Shown here piece by piece: positions 28,667 to 39,125 of a DNA stretch of 64,000 bases. The notes beneath the pieces are model-generated. The model did not search any database and was not told the origin of the DNA. It saw only the letters and a list, made by a program, of their open reading frames with translations. The position numbers and the translations under genes are program-made. The number at the start of each line of letters is the position of its first letter. Within the stretch, counting starts at the first letter, position 1. Source of the DNA: Mesorhizobium loti (GTDB lineage: Bacteria; Pseudomonadota; Alphaproteobacteria; Rhizobiales; Rhizobiaceae); the NCBI RefSeq assembly GCF_001510895.1, contig NZ_LPWA01000109.1, positions 124,001 through 188,000 of the forward strand, written 5' to 3'.

Positions 28667-29717
28667 CAGTGGCCAAGGCTTTCGATCTGCGCGGCAAGCT
28701 CGGCCGCAAGCCTGAGCGCGGCTGCCGTCGCCACCGCCATCTGCGGCAGGATCAGCCACTCCAGCATCCAGGCCGCACCCGACCGCTCCTGTTCATGCAC
28801 CAGCGCCTGATGCATGCCCGAGAGTTGGACGGCGTTGAAGCGCGCTAGCGCCACCAGCGCTTCCGCCTTCACCGGGTTCTGCTTGTGCGGCATGGCCGAC
28901 GAGCCGCCACCGTCGGAGACTTTGATGTCGGTGCCCATCTGCGCCATCAGCGCGACATCCTGGCCGAACTTGCCGAGGCTGCCGGTAACGAGCGACAGCC
29001 AGCCGGCGAACTCGGCGAGCCCGTCGCGCTGGCTATGCCATTGCGGCCCATCGCCAAGGCCGAGCTTGGCAGCGAGCGCAGCGCGCACAGCTACTCCCTT
29101 GTCGCCAAGCTTTTCCAGCGTGCCGGCCGCACCGCCGAGTTGCACGACAAGCAGCCGACCGGATTGTTCCTTCAAGCGCTGCTGATGACGCTCTAGCGGC
29201 GCCCGCCACGCAGCGACCCGATCTCCCACCGTGATCGGAATCGCCGGCTGCATGCGCGTCATCGCCATCAGCACCCTGCCCCCGAACTCCTGTTCGAGGT
29301 TGGCAAGGCGCAGGATGTTTTCGCTGAGCAGCAGGCCGATATGCTCCATCGCTTGGCGCAGGCGCAGCACCAGCGAGGTGTCGATGACATCCTGCTGGTC
29401 GCGCCGAAATGAATGAATTCGCCATGCGGTTCGCCGACCGCCGCCCTGATCTGGCGCACCAGTTCCGGCACCACGACGCTATCCTTGGCGACGCCGGCGC
29501 GCAGCTTTGCGGTGTCTGGCCGGAACGTGGCCAGTGCCTTGACGATCGCCGCCGCGGCCTCGCGCGGGATCACGCCGCATTCGGCCTCCGCCTCGGCCAG
29601 CATGCGCTCGAAACTCAGCATCGCGTCGATGTCGGCTTCCAGAGAGAAATACTGCGCGGTCACCTCATCGCCGATGAGAGCCGAAAGCAGCGGATGATCG
29701 AAGGGTGACACGGTCAT
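28666..29717 (-). pseudogene. pcaB: 3-carboxy-cis,cis-muconate cycloisomerase, frameshifted
   Basis: Two frames joined near 29393 give 350 residues if one base is restored in ACC AGC CAG GAT. The protein belongs to the fumarase/adenylosuccinate lyase superfamily; the signature GGSSAMPHKQNPVKAE is intact in the C-terminal part, and HFGATS in the N-terminal part. It lactonises 3-carboxymuconate made by PcaHG. The break removes a C from the expected CCAGG. It lies 12 bases after pcaG. Confidence 0.82.
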
Positions 29718-29729
29718 GAGCGGCCACGG

Positions 29730-30344
29730 TCAGCTGTCGAAGAAGACCGTCTCCTTCTCGCCTTGCAGATGGACATCAAAGACGAAAACGTCGCCCTGGC
29801 GTTCGGCGACCAGCGTCGGCACGCGCACGCGGTGCTCGATGCGGGCAAGGATCGGATCCTCGGCATTCGCCTTCTCCTCGTCGGAAAAATAGAGGCGTGT
29901 GTGCAGGCCGATATTGATGCCGCGCGCCACGATCCACAGCGTGATATGCGGCGCCATCAGCCGGCCATCGCGGAACGGCACGCGTCCAGGCTTGATAGTC
30001 TGGAATACGCAGAGACCGGTTTCCATGTCGGTCGGCTGACGGCCCCAGCCCAAAAAATTCGGATCGGCCGTGCCGCGCAATTCGCCGGGCGAGTTGTAAA
30101 GCCCGCCAGCGTCCGCCTGCCAGATCTCGACCAGCGCATCCTTGAGCGGCGTGCCGGTGCCGTCGAGCACGCGGATGCGCAGCTCGATGCGCTCGCCCCT
30201 GGTCTGGTCGTTGACCATGATCGAGCCGAGATCGTTTTTGTAGACACCGCCGATGCCGCAGAAATTGGGCGTCAGCCCGATATGCACATAAGGCCCCGCG
30301 GTCTGCGAAGGGCTTTCCTTCAGCCGGTCGAGCGACTGCACCAT
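29730..30344 (-). CDS. pcaG: Protocatechuate 3,4-dioxygenase alpha subunit
   Basis: A 204-residue alpha subunit of the intradiol dioxygenase. Typical blocks are ESPSQTAGPYVHIGLTP at the N-terminus, ALVEIWQADAGG, and APHITLWIVARGINIGLHTR. The alpha subunit has the fold of the beta subunit without the iron site. Its ATG at 30344 overlaps the pcaH stop by one base. The complex opens the ring of protocatechuate between the hydroxyls. Confidence 0.92.
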   Translation of the reverse strand: MVQSLDRLKESPSQTAGPYVHIGLTPNFCGIGGVYKNDLGSIMVNDQTRGERIELRIRVLDGTGTPLKDALVEIWQADAGGLYNSPGELRGTADPNFLGWGRQPTDMETGLCVFQTIKPGRVPFRDGRLMAPHITLWIVARGINIGLHTRLYFSDEEKANAEDPILARIEHRVRVPTLVAERQGDVFVFDVHLQGEKETVFFDS

Positions 30345-31096
30345 CAATTGCCCTCCAGCCTGTTCTCGAACAATGTCGAGCAGCGACCGCGCAGCACGAT
30401 ATCGAACTTGTAGGCAAGCGCGTCCATCGGGATCGTCGACTGCATGTCGAGCATGGCTATCAGCGCTTCCACGGCCGCCTTGTCGCGAATGCCGCCCACG
30501 ATCGGACAACGCCAGATTAACGGATCGCCCTCGAAATACATCTGCGTGATCAGCCGTTGCGCGAAGCCGTGGCCGAACACCGAAAAATGGATATGCGCCG
30601 GCCGCCAGTCGTTCGGGCCGTTCGGCCAGGGATAGGGACCGGGCCTGACGGTGCGAAAGGCATAGCCGCCGTCCTCGCCGGTGATGGTGCGGCCGCAGCC
30701 GCCGAAATTCGCATCGAGCGGCGCCAGATACCCATCCTTCTTGTGGCGGTAGCGGCCGCCGGCATTGGCCTGCCAGAATTCGAGCAGCACGCCGGGCACG
30801 CCCTTGCCCCGTTCGTCGATCACCCTTCCATGGACGATGATGCGCTCGCCCATCGCGCTCTCGCCGGGCTTGGCGAAATTATGGATCAGGTCGTTGTCGA
30901 GTTCGCCGAGCATCGCATGGCCGAACACCGGCCCCGTGAGCTCCGACAGCGTGTTGTCGAAGGCGATCAACGCCTTTTGCGGCGAGCGCAGCACCGAGCT
31001 CTTGTAGCCCGGCGTGAACGCCGGCGGATGCCATTGGCGGTCGCGCTGGAAGAAGGCGCCGGTCTCCGACGTCCGATTGGAGCCGGGCTCAGCCAT
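30344..31096 (-). CDS. pcaH: Protocatechuate 3,4-dioxygenase beta subunit
   Basis: A 250-residue catalytic subunit. The non-haem Fe(III) ligands are visible as Tyr in GGRYRHK, Tyr in GPYPWPNGPNDW and the two His of RPAHIHFSVFG. Other family blocks are LEFWQANAGG and LITQMYFEGDP. It overlaps pcaC at its 5' end by eight bases and pcaG at its 3' end by one base, so subunits are made together. It catalyses intradiol cleavage of protocatechuate to 3-carboxy-cis,cis-muconate. Confidence 0.93.
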   Translation of the reverse strand: MAEPGSNRTSETGAFFQRDRQWHPPAFTPGYKSSVLRSPQKALIAFDNTLSELTGPVFGHAMLGELDNDLIHNFAKPGESAMGERIIVHGRVIDERGKGVPGVLLEFWQANAGGRYRHKKDGYLAPLDANFGGCGRTITGEDGGYAFRTVRPGPYPWPNGPNDWRPAHIHFSVFGHGFAQRLITQMYFEGDPLIWRCPIVGGIRDKAAVEALIAMLDMQSTIPMDALAYKFDIVLRGRCSTLFENRLEGN

Positions 31097-31496
31097 GGGC
31101 TCCGTCCATCTGCGCAAACACTTCCTTGGCGATCTTGAAGGCGCGGTTAGCCGCCGGCACGCCGGCATAAATCGCGACATGCAGGAAGGCTTCGCAGATG
31201 TCCTCCCGCGAGGCGCCGGTGTTGGCTGTGGCGCGCACATGCATGGCCACTTCCTCGTCATGGCCAAGGGCTGCAAGCAGCGCCAGCGTGACGATCGAGC
31301 GCTCGCGCTTCGACAGGCCGGGACGTGCCCATACCGTCCCCCAGGCAGCTTCGGTGATGAGCTGCTGGAACGGCTGGTCGAAATCGGTCGCCGCATCGAC
31401 AGCGCGGTCGACATGCGCTTCGCCGAGCACGGAGCGGCGAACCTCGAGCCCGTTTCGGTATCGGCTGGTATTCTTTGAGTCGTCATCCATGGGCAT
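31089..31496 (-). CDS. pcaC: 4-carboxymuconolactone decarboxylase
   Basis: A 135-residue AhpD-fold protein, the usual length for stand-alone PcaC. The family stretch ARPGLSKRERSIVTLALLAA and the following GHDEEVAMHVRATANTG are clear. The ATG at 31496, after GAGGGAAAG, lies inside the end of pcaD (14-base overlap). It decarboxylates 4-carboxymuconolactone to 3-oxoadipate enol-lactone, the substrate of PcaD. In some bacteria PcaC and PcaD are fused (PcaL); here they are separate. Confidence 0.92.
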   Translation of the reverse strand: MPMDDDSKNTSRYRNGLEVRRSVLGEAHVDRAVDAATDFDQPFQQLITEAAWGTVWARPGLSKRERSIVTLALLAALGHDEEVAMHVRATANTGASREDICEAFLHVAIYAGVPAANRAFKIAKEVFAQMDGAHG

Positions 31497-32295
31497 GCTT
31501 TCCCTCAGGCAACGAGGCGACGAAGTCGCGGATCAGAGCGGTGAGCGCGTCGGGCTGCTCGATGCAGGGAATGTGCCCGGCGCCACGGATCACCTCGAAG
31601 CGTGCGCCGGGGATCAACTCCGCCAGAGAGCGGACGAGATCGGGCGGCGTCGAGCCGTCCTGGTCGCCGACGATGCAGAGCGTCGGCACCGCGATACTGC
31701 GCGCGCTGTTGGTGAAATCGGCGTCGCGGACCGCCATGCAGGTGCCGATATAGCCGGTCAGCGCCTGCCTGGTCAGCATATTGCGGCAGCCGGCAAGCTC
31801 GGCCGCGCGATTGGCATGGAAATCCGGTGTGAACCACACTTTGAGCACACCGTCGGCGATCGCCTCGATGCCGTCGCGCTCGACCGTTGCGATACGCGCG
31901 TTCCAACTTTCGGCGGTGCCTATTCTGTGCGCGGTGTCGCTGAGTATCAACGCCTCGATGAGCTCTGGCCGGCGGGCATAGAGCCCCTGCGCGACCATGC
32001 CGCCGACGGACAGGCCGAAGAGCACCACCTTGTCGAAGCCGAGGTGGTCGATAAGCGCGTTCAGATCGTCGACATGGTCGTCGATAGAACGCTCGCCGCC
32101 GCCGTTGTCGGAAAGCCCGTGACCGCGCTTGTCGTAGACCAGCATCGGCATTTCGCCGGCAAGCCGCGCGACAACGTCGTCCCAGATCCGGAAGTCGGTG
32201 CCTAGCGAATTGATGAAGACGATCGGACGCGCGGTACCCGTCGCTTCGAAGGTGCGGTAGTGAAGCGTGACGCCGCCTATGCTGACGAATGGCAC
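31483..32295 (-). CDS. pcaD: 3-oxoadipate enol-lactonase
   Basis: A 270-residue alpha/beta hydrolase. The nucleophile elbow is GLSVGGM, the C-terminal His lies in GAGHIPCIEQ, and LVYDKRGHGLSD is typical of PcaD. I use the GTG at 32295, preceded by GGAGG with a nine-base spacer; the frame upstream reads into the gap before the sulfatase. It is the first gene of pcaDCHGB-pobA. The promoter must lie in the 119 bases shared with the divergent sulfatase gene; no PcaQ gene is adjacent. Confidence 0.9.
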   Translation of the reverse strand: MPFVSIGGVTLHYRTFEATGTARPIVFINSLGTDFRIWDDVVARLAGEMPMLVYDKRGHGLSDNGGGERSIDDHVDDLNALIDHLGFDKVVLFGLSVGGMVAQGLYARRPELIEALILSDTAHRIGTAESWNARIATVERDGIEAIADGVLKVWFTPDFHANRAAELAGCRNMLTRQALTGYIGTCMAVRDADFTNSARSIAVPTLCIVGDQDGSTPPDLVRSLAELIPGARFEVIRGAGHIPCIEQPDALTALIRDFVASLPEGKHAHG

Positions 32296-32414
32296 AATTT
32301 CAATCCTCCACGGTGACATTGCACCAGTTGGCGGCTCAAGAAAATGATATTTGGCCACGTTTCATCGACTTCGCCGTTCTGGCATCACCGTTCGTCCTAG
32401 AGCCACGGATAGCA

Positions 32415-34075
32415 ATGACTTCAAAACGCAACGTCCTTTTCATCATGTGCGACCAGTTGCGGTTCGACTATCTGAGCTGCGCCGGACACAAGAGCCTGAC
32501 GACGCCGAACATCGACCGGCTTGCCGGCCGTGGTGTGCGCTTCACCAACGCCTATGTGCAGTCGACGGTGTGCGGTCCCTCGCGTATGAGCGCCTATACC
32601 GGCCGCTATGTCCGTTCGCACGGCTCGACGCATAACGGCGTGCCGCTGAGGGTCGGCGAGCGACGCTGGGCGACCACCTGCGCGAGGTCGGCGTGCGCAC
32701 GGCGCTGATCGGCAAGACGCACATGGCCGCCGATGAGGAAGGCATGGAACGCCTCGGCATTGCCAGGGATTCGATCATCGGCGTGCGCGTCGCCGAATGC
32801 GGCTTCGAGCCGTTCGAGCGCGACGACGGCCTCCACCCTTCGACCAGCTACGACCCCGATCCGGCCTACGACAGCTATCTGCGCGAGCACGGCTTCGAGG
32901 CCGCCAATCCATGGGAGCATTGGGCGAATTCCGGCGAAGGCGAGAACGGCGAGAATTTCAACGGCTGGCTGCTCGTCCATGCCGACAAGCCGACGCGCAT
33001 TCCGGACGAGCATTCCGAAACGCCCTACATGACGCGCCGCGCCATGCGCTTCATCGAGGAGGCCGAAGCCAAGGGCGAGGCCTGGTGCGCGCATCTTTCC
33101 TACATCAAACCGCACTGGCCCTATATCGTGCCAGCGCCCTATCACGACATGTATGGCAAGGCGGACATCCAGCCGCCGATCCGCAGCGAGGCGGAGCGCG
33201 TCTCGCCAAATCCGATTTTTGAGGCCTTCCAGCAAGAGCGCTACTCGAAGAACTTCTCGCGCGACGAGGTCCGCGAGACGGTCATCCCTTCCTACATGGG
33301 CCTGATCAAGCAGATCGACGACCAGCTCGGCCACCTGTTCGACTTCATGGAAAAGCGCGGCCTGTTCGAGAAGACGCTTGTTGTGTTCACCTCGGACCAT
33401 GGCGACTATCTCGGCGACCATTGGCTCGGCGAAAAATACCTGTTCCACAACGTGGCGGTGAAGGTGCCGATGATCGTCTACGATCCGCGTCCCGAGGCCG
33501 ACGCCACGCGCGGAACGACGTCGGACGCATTGGTCGAGATGATCGATCTCGCGCCGACCTTCCTCGACTATTTCGGCGGCAAGGCCAAGCCGCATATCCT
33601 TGAAGGCCGCTCGCTGCTGCCCTTGCTTTCCGGCGAACGGAAGAGCCTCCGCAGCCACGCGATCAGCGAATACGACTACAGCGGCGACGCCGCGCGGCTA
33701 AAGCTCGCCATGCCGGTGTCGGGCTGCAAGCTCTACATGGTGACCGACGGCCGCTTCAAACTCGTCCATGGCGAGGGCGTGCCGCCGATGTTCTTCGATC
33801 TCGAGAATGACCCCGGCGAGTTGCGCGACCTCGGCCGGAAGCCGTCGGCGGCAGCCGACATCGAAAGAATGCGCAAAGCGCTGATGCGCTGGCTGGCGCT
33901 GCCCAACAACCGCGTCACCGTCCCCGACGAATGGCTGACCGAGATCGACGACAAGATCGGGCATTTCGATCCGATCGTCGGCTCCGGCGTGCTGATCGGC
34001 TACTGGGACGAGGCCGAGCTTGCCGAACAGCAGGAAGCGCGCCGCCGCTGGCTGGCGCGCCGGGGCGGCAAGTAG
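32415..34075 (+). pseudogene. Sulfatase/phosphonate monoester hydrolase-like enzyme, frameshifted
   Basis: Two frames joined near 32662 give 553 residues if one base is restored. The alkaline-phosphatase-superfamily metal site is visible: NVLFIMCDQLRFD at the N-terminus, the formylglycine motif CGPSR (Cys becomes formylglycine), and TSDHGDYLGDHWLGEK. The C-terminal region has DLENDPGELRDLG, common in arylsulfatases. It could remove sulfate from a sugar or cleave phosphonate or phosphate esters. It is cytoplasmic as far as seen, with no signal peptide. It ends seven bases before the convergent TIM-barrel gene. Confidence 0.75.
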
Positions 34076-34082
34076 GACTCAC

Positions 34083-34937
34083 CTATCCGAGCGTCAGCCC
34101 GGCCTTCTTCGCTTCCTCCCGCAGGAAGGGCAGGCCGACCTCGATGACGTCGCGGGGATCTTCCGCCACCGGCCGCCACACCGCGAGCCCGCCGGCGATG
34201 TCGACGTCGACATGGTTCATGCTTTCGAGCGTGATCGCGCCCTCGTAGCCGATATCGGCGATCGCCTTCATGCAGGCTGCCCAGTTCAGCATGCCACGCC
34301 CCGGCACGCCGCGATTGGCCTCCGACACATGCACATAGCCGAGGAAGGGCGCCGCCGCCTCGAATCCGGAGGCAAAGCTCTCCTCTTCGATATGCATGTG
34401 GTAGGTGTCGAGATGGATGAAGATGTTGTCGGCGCCGATCCGCTCGATGATCCGTGCCGCGTCGATGCCGCGGTTGATCAGATGCGTCTCGTAGCGGTTG
34501 CATGGCTCTATGCCGAGCTTCAGGCTGCGCGACTTCGCCGACTTCGCCGCGCGGTCGAGGAAGCGGCACATGCCGTCGATCTCCCTCTGCGTTGGCGCGC
34601 GCCCGGTCGTCTTGCCGATCGTGCCATAGGTGACGCCGCCGAGCGCTTCGGCGCCCACTTCGTTGCAGACCTTGAAGGCCGGTTGCAGGAAGTCGAGCGC
34701 TTCCTCCGGCCGCTCGACCACATCGAGCGAGCGCGGCAGCCCAAGCGACGGGATGAGCTGCACGCCATAGTGGTTGGCGAAGCCGCGCGTGCGCTTGGTG
34801 TCGATTTCCTCGGGGCGCAGCAGCGGGATCTCCATCAAGCCGATGCCGAGCTCCTTCAGCCGGTCCATCTGCGGCTCGATGCGGGCGAGGTCCCAGACTG
34901 GGGCGATGGCGAAAGTGTGCAGTCCGAAAACGTTCAT
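34083..34937 (-). CDS. Sugar phosphate isomerase/epimerase-family TIM-barrel protein
   Basis: A 284-residue xylose-isomerase-like TIM barrel of the D-tagatose/psicose 3-epimerase and hydroxypyruvate isomerase group. Probable metal-binding residues lie in LGIEPCNRYE (Glu), IFIHLDTYHMHIEE (Asp and His), YVHVSEANRG (His) and ITLESMNH (Glu). The ATG at 34937 follows GAGG; the upstream extension lies inside the ATPase gene. It is the last gene of the CUT2 operon (37831 to 34083) and probably epimerises the imported ketose. The exact sugar is not readable. Confidence 0.85.
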   Translation of the reverse strand: MNVFGLHTFAIAPVWDLARIEPQMDRLKELGIGLMEIPLLRPEEIDTKRTRGFANHYGVQLIPSLGLPRSLDVVERPEEALDFLQPAFKVCNEVGAEALGGVTYGTIGKTTGRAPTQREIDGMCRFLDRAAKSAKSRSLKLGIEPCNRYETHLINRGIDAARIIERIGADNIFIHLDTYHMHIEEESFASGFEAAAPFLGYVHVSEANRGVPGRGMLNWAACMKAIADIGYEGAITLESMNHVDVDIAGGLAVWRPVAEDPRDVIEVGLPFLREEAKKAGLTLG

Positions 34938-34938
34938 A

Positions 34939-35711
<773 letters not shown>

Positions 35712-35715
<4 letters not shown>

Positions 35716-36704
35716 ACGCGCGACTCCTTCCGCACCTGGTACTGGTCGATGAAGACCGCAAGGATCAGCACCGCACCGATCGCCATCTGCTGGTAGTAGG
35801 ACTGCACGGCAAGCAGCGTCAGCCCGTTCTGCAGCACGCCCATGATCAGCGCGCCGATCATCGTGCCGAGGATCGACGCGCGGCCGCCGAAAAGGTTGGT
35901 GCCGCCGATGATCGCCGCGGTGATCGCGGTGAGCTCGTAATTGATGCCGGCCGTCGGATCGCCGGCATTGACGCGGGCGGTGAAGAGCAGGCCGGCAAGC
36001 CCGGCGAGCGCGCCGGAGAGCGTGTAGATGATGCGGCGGTGATGCTCGACGCGGATGCCGGCGGCGCGCGCAGCGCCCTCGCTGTCGCCAAGCGCCAGCG
36101 TGTGGCGGCCGAAGCGCGTATAGGCGAGCACGCAATGCGCGACGATCGCCGTCAGCACGAAGATGATGACCGGCATCGGAGTGCCGAGCGGCCTCCCTTG
36201 CCCGATATAGACGATCTCGGGCGGCAGGCCGTAGATCGCCCTGCCTTGCGAGATGACGAGCGCCAGCCCGCGCGCCAGGCCCAGCATGCCGAGCGTGACG
36301 ATGAAGGCCGGCACGAAGGCGCGGGTGACCAGTTGCCCGTTGATGTAGCCGGCAATCGCGCCGGCGAGGATGCAGGCGATCACCGCGAAGACCGATGGCC
36401 AGCCGAGATTGACGGCCACGAAGGCACCCGCCACGCCGGCGAGGCCCATGACGGAACCGAGCGAAAGGTCCAGCCCGCCCGAGCCGATGACGAAGGTGGC
36501 GGCGATCGCCAGCACGCCGATCGTCGAGGTCGCAAGCAGGATGTTGAGGAAATTGCTGAGCGACAGAAAGAACGGCGACAGCAGCGCCATCGCCGCGCTC
36601 AGCAAGACAAGCACCAGCAGCGACTCCAGCCTAATGTGGAGCCGTTCGACGGATGCGCGCTGCACCCGAGCCCAGAAACCGGGCTGCGCCGTTTCGGAAG
36701 CCAT
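35712..36704 (-). CDS. CUT2 sugar ABC transporter permease
   Basis: A 330-residue permease with about ten hydrophobic segments and the motifs VIGSGGLDLSLGSVMG and IIGGTNLFGGRASILG. It lies 137 bases after the binding-protein gene, a gap filled by a repeat hairpin. It overlaps the ATPase by four bases. It forms the channel of a sugar importer; the neighbouring epimerase and dehydrogenase suggest a ketose or related sugar. Confidence 0.9.
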
Positions 36705-36727
36705 TTCGTTGCACCTTTGACAAGGGT

Positions 36728-36841
36728 GTAAGGCAGTAGGCAGTGGGGCTTAGGCAGTAGAGGGAGATCAGACGTTTTCGCCCGTGGAACATGCCGACTG
36801 CTCACCTACTGCCTACTGCCCAATCCCTACTGCCTATTGCC
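36728..36841. repeat. GGCAGTA repeat cluster forming a large inverted repeat
   Basis: Three copies related to AGGCAGTAG stand in direct order at 36728-36760 (AGGCAGTAGGCAGTG, then TTAGGCAGTAG), and their complements (CTACTGCCTACTGCC, then CTACTGCCTATTGCC) at 36807-36841. The two arms can pair imperfectly into a long stem around about 46 bases. The right arm ends at the binding-protein stop codon. It fits a slippage-made repeat that now works as an intercistronic stem between binding protein and permease. I did not see the heptamer cluster elsewhere in the window. Confidence 0.6.
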
Positions 36842-37831
36842 TCACTTCACGTACTGCAGCATCGGCTCCTTGCCGGCGTCGAGCACGTCCTTGGTCAGCA
36901 CCAGGGTGGGCACGGCGATGCTTTCCTCGACCTTCTCGCCGGCCAGCGCCTTCTTGACGTTCTCGACCGCCTGCTTGCCGACCAGGTAGGGCAGTTGCGC
37001 GACGGAAGCGTTGAGGCGGCCTTCCTTGATCGACTTCACCGCATCGACATTGCCGTCGACGCCGATCATCGTCACCTGCTGGCCCTTGCCGGCCGCGTAG
37101 ACCGATTCAACGGCGCCCAGCGCCATGCCGTCATTGGCGCAGAAGATGGCAACGAGATCGGGATGCGCGGTCAGCGTGTCGGTGGCGATCGAGGCGGCCT
37201 TGCCGCGATCCCAGTCGCCCGGCAGCGAAGCGACAATCTGCAGCCCTGGCGCCAGTTCCTTCAGCTTGTCGGCAAAGCCCTTGGCGCGCTTCTCGCCGGT
37301 GATGTTGCCCGACAGGCCCTCGATCACCAGGACCGGCCCCTTGGCGTCCTTGCCGAGCTTGGAAACGAGATATTCGGCGCCCTGCGCCCCGGCAGCGACA
37401 TTGTCGGAACCGATATGGAAGGTCACCTTGACGCCTTCCTTATCGAGCACCGCCTGATCGAGATTGTTGTCGAGGTCGACGATCTTGATGCCGGCGTCCT
37501 GCGCCGACTTCAGGCAGGGCAACAGGTTGGTCGAGTTGATGGCGGCGGTGATCATCGCCACCGGCTTGCGCTCAAGCATTGTGTTGCAGAGGTTGAGCTG
37601 CGGCTCGGCCGCCTGGTCGCTCTCGGCCGCCTGCTGGAAGTATTTCACGCCGGCTTCCTTGGCACCGTCCGCGACGCCCTGGGCCATCGCGCCCCAGAAT
37701 GGATTGGCCAGCGTCTTCATCAGCACGCCGTATTCGCCGTCTTCCGCCTTGGCGACGCCAATGGCTGAAAATGCCAGCGCGACGCCCAACGCAACGGTAA
37801 ATCGATTTATCTTTGTGAAAAACGATGCCAT
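36842..37831 (-). CDS. Sugar ABC transporter periplasmic binding protein (RbsB-type)
   Basis: A 329-residue binding protein with a signal peptide (start MASFFTKINRFTVALGVALA, cleavage after AKA). ATG at 37831 follows GGAGGAAAG. Type 1 fold features include VLMKTLANPFWGAMAQGV, FHIGSDNVAAGAQ and DLVAIFCANDGMALGAVE, close to the ribose/allose-binding family. It is first in the operon for permease, ATPase and epimerase. Codons 8-11 contain a perfect palindrome (TAAATCGATTTA, 37798-37809) similar to the candidate LacI operator at 39028. Confidence 0.9.
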   Translation of the reverse strand: MASFFTKINRFTVALGVALAFSAIGVAKAEDGEYGVLMKTLANPFWGAMAQGVADGAKEAGVKYFQQAAESDQAAEPQLNLCNTMLERKPVAMITAAINSTNLLPCLKSAQDAGIKIVDLDNNLDQAVLDKEGVKVTFHIGSDNVAAGAQGAEYLVSKLGKDAKGPVLVIEGLSGNITGEKRAKGFADKLKELAPGLQIVASLPGDWDRGKAASIATDTLTAHPDLVAIFCANDGMALGAVESVYAAGKGQQVTMIGVDGNVDAVKSIKEGRLNASVAQLPYLVGKQAVENVKKALAGEKVEESIAVPTLVLTKDVLDAGKEPMLQYVK

Positions 37832-37907
37832 TCTTTCCTCCGTTGATCTTGCGCGCCGGATGCCTCGGCCAGGGCCGGCGCCTTTCCTTCGTTTTCGACA
37901 ATGGGGG

Positions 37908-38981
37908 CTATTGTCGGTTTCCTCCCCCGGAATGCGGGACGCTGCCTGGCGAGCCAACGGATTCCCGCATCAAAACCTTGCAAGGCTCGAGCCGCGCCCT
38001 CGGCGGGCCGCCCTCGCCTTCGATCCTGCGAAACAAAACCTCCATCGCATTGACGGCGATCTCGCGCACCGGCTGCACCACGGCGGCGATCGCCGGCCAG
38101 GTCACCTGCATCCATTCGGCGTCGTCGAAGCCGACCAGCGAGATGTCGTTCGGGCAATGCCAGCCACGCCGCCGGAATTCCGACAGCGCCACCAGCGTGC
38201 CCTTGAGGAACAGCGAATAGACGGCTGTCGGCCGGTCCTCCCCGGCTTCCCGCTTGCTGAAATAGTCGCGAAGCAGCGTCCGCAATGGCTCGACGTCGCT
38301 TTCGCAAAGCACGACGTCGATGCGGATGTCCGGCGCAAGTTCGAGCGCGGTTTTGCGAAACCCTTCGAGACGGGCGCGCACCGTCGCGGCCTGCTGGCCA
38401 AGGCCGACGACAAGGATGTGGCGATGGCCCTCGCCGACCAGCGCGCGCGCCACTTCGGCACTCGCCGCCGCGCTGTCGGCCGAAACCGTGTCGAAGGCGT
38501 CGTCGGCAAGCACACGGTCGATCAGCACGCCGGTCATGCCGTTGGCCTTCATGAAGCCGGCGGCCGGCCCGTGCTCGTTGCGCACCGGCGCCAGCACGAC
38601 GCCGGCGACGCGCCAGTCATGCATGCGGGCAAGGATCTCCTTCTCGCGCGCTTCCGATTCTCGGCTGGAGGCAGCGACCAGCGTATAGCCGCGCTGCTCG
38701 GCCAGACCTTCGAGCTCGCTGACCATCTGGCCGAAGAACTCGCTTTCGAACTCCGGCATGATGGCGCCGATGATGCGGCGCTTGGCCCGTCGCATGTCCG
38801 ACGCCAGCGGATCGACACGGTAGCCAAGCAACTCGACGGCATCGAGGACGCGCTGCGCGTTTTCCGGCTTCACCGTGGTCACGCCGGCCAGCACCTTGGA
38901 CACCGTCGCCGCGGACACGCCGGCATGGCTTGCCACGTCGTGGATCGACGGACGCCGCTGCTGGCCTTCCTGTTGCGCCAT
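37908..38981 (-). CDS. LacI family transcriptional regulator
   Basis: A 357-residue LacI/GalR protein. The DNA-binding domain reads SIHDVASHAGVSAATVSKVL (residues 11-30), then a periplasmic-binding-like effector domain (IIGAIMPEFESEFFGQMVSE, ISLVGFDDAEWMQ). It lies upstream of the binding-protein gene on the same strand (76-base gap) and divergent from the dehydrogenase at 39126. It probably represses both directions through the palindrome at 39028-39043, with an imported sugar as inducer. Confidence 0.9.
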   Translation of the reverse strand: MAQQEGQQRRPSIHDVASHAGVSAATVSKVLAGVTTVKPENAQRVLDAVELLGYRVDPLASDMRRAKRRIIGAIMPEFESEFFGQMVSELEGLAEQRGYTLVAASSRESEAREKEILARMHDWRVAGVVLAPVRNEHGPAAGFMKANGMTGVLIDRVLADDAFDTVSADSAAASAEVARALVGEGHRHILVVGLGQQAATVRARLEGFRKTALELAPDIRIDVVLCESDVEPLRTLLRDYFSKREAGEDRPTAVYSLFLKGTLVALSEFRRRGWHCPNDISLVGFDDAEWMQVTWPAIAAVVQPVREIAVNAMEVLFRRIEGEGGPPRARLEPCKVLMRESVGSPGSVPHSGGGNRQ

Positions 38982-39027
38982 TATTCTCCTCCTAAGGACA
39001 GGTTGCCGCCTGCCCCTTCGCTAATGT

Positions 39028-39043
39028 AATCGATAAATCGATT
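39028..39043. promoter_or_regulatory. Candidate LacI-type operator
   Basis: AATCGAT-AA-ATCGATT is a perfect inverted repeat with 7-bp arms and a 2-base centre, lying between the divergent lacI-type gene (start 38981) and the dehydrogenase gene (start 39126). Length and central position fit a LacI family site. The related AAATCG occurs again at 39056-39061, and TAAATCGATTTA occurs inside the binding-protein gene at 37798. Confidence 0.5.
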
Positions 39044-39125
39044 TTTTGCTGTTGTAAATCGTTTCATCCGGAGTAAAAAACGCAGATGTGATTGGTGCGA
39101 TCCAATCGCGCCGGGAGGAAAAATC

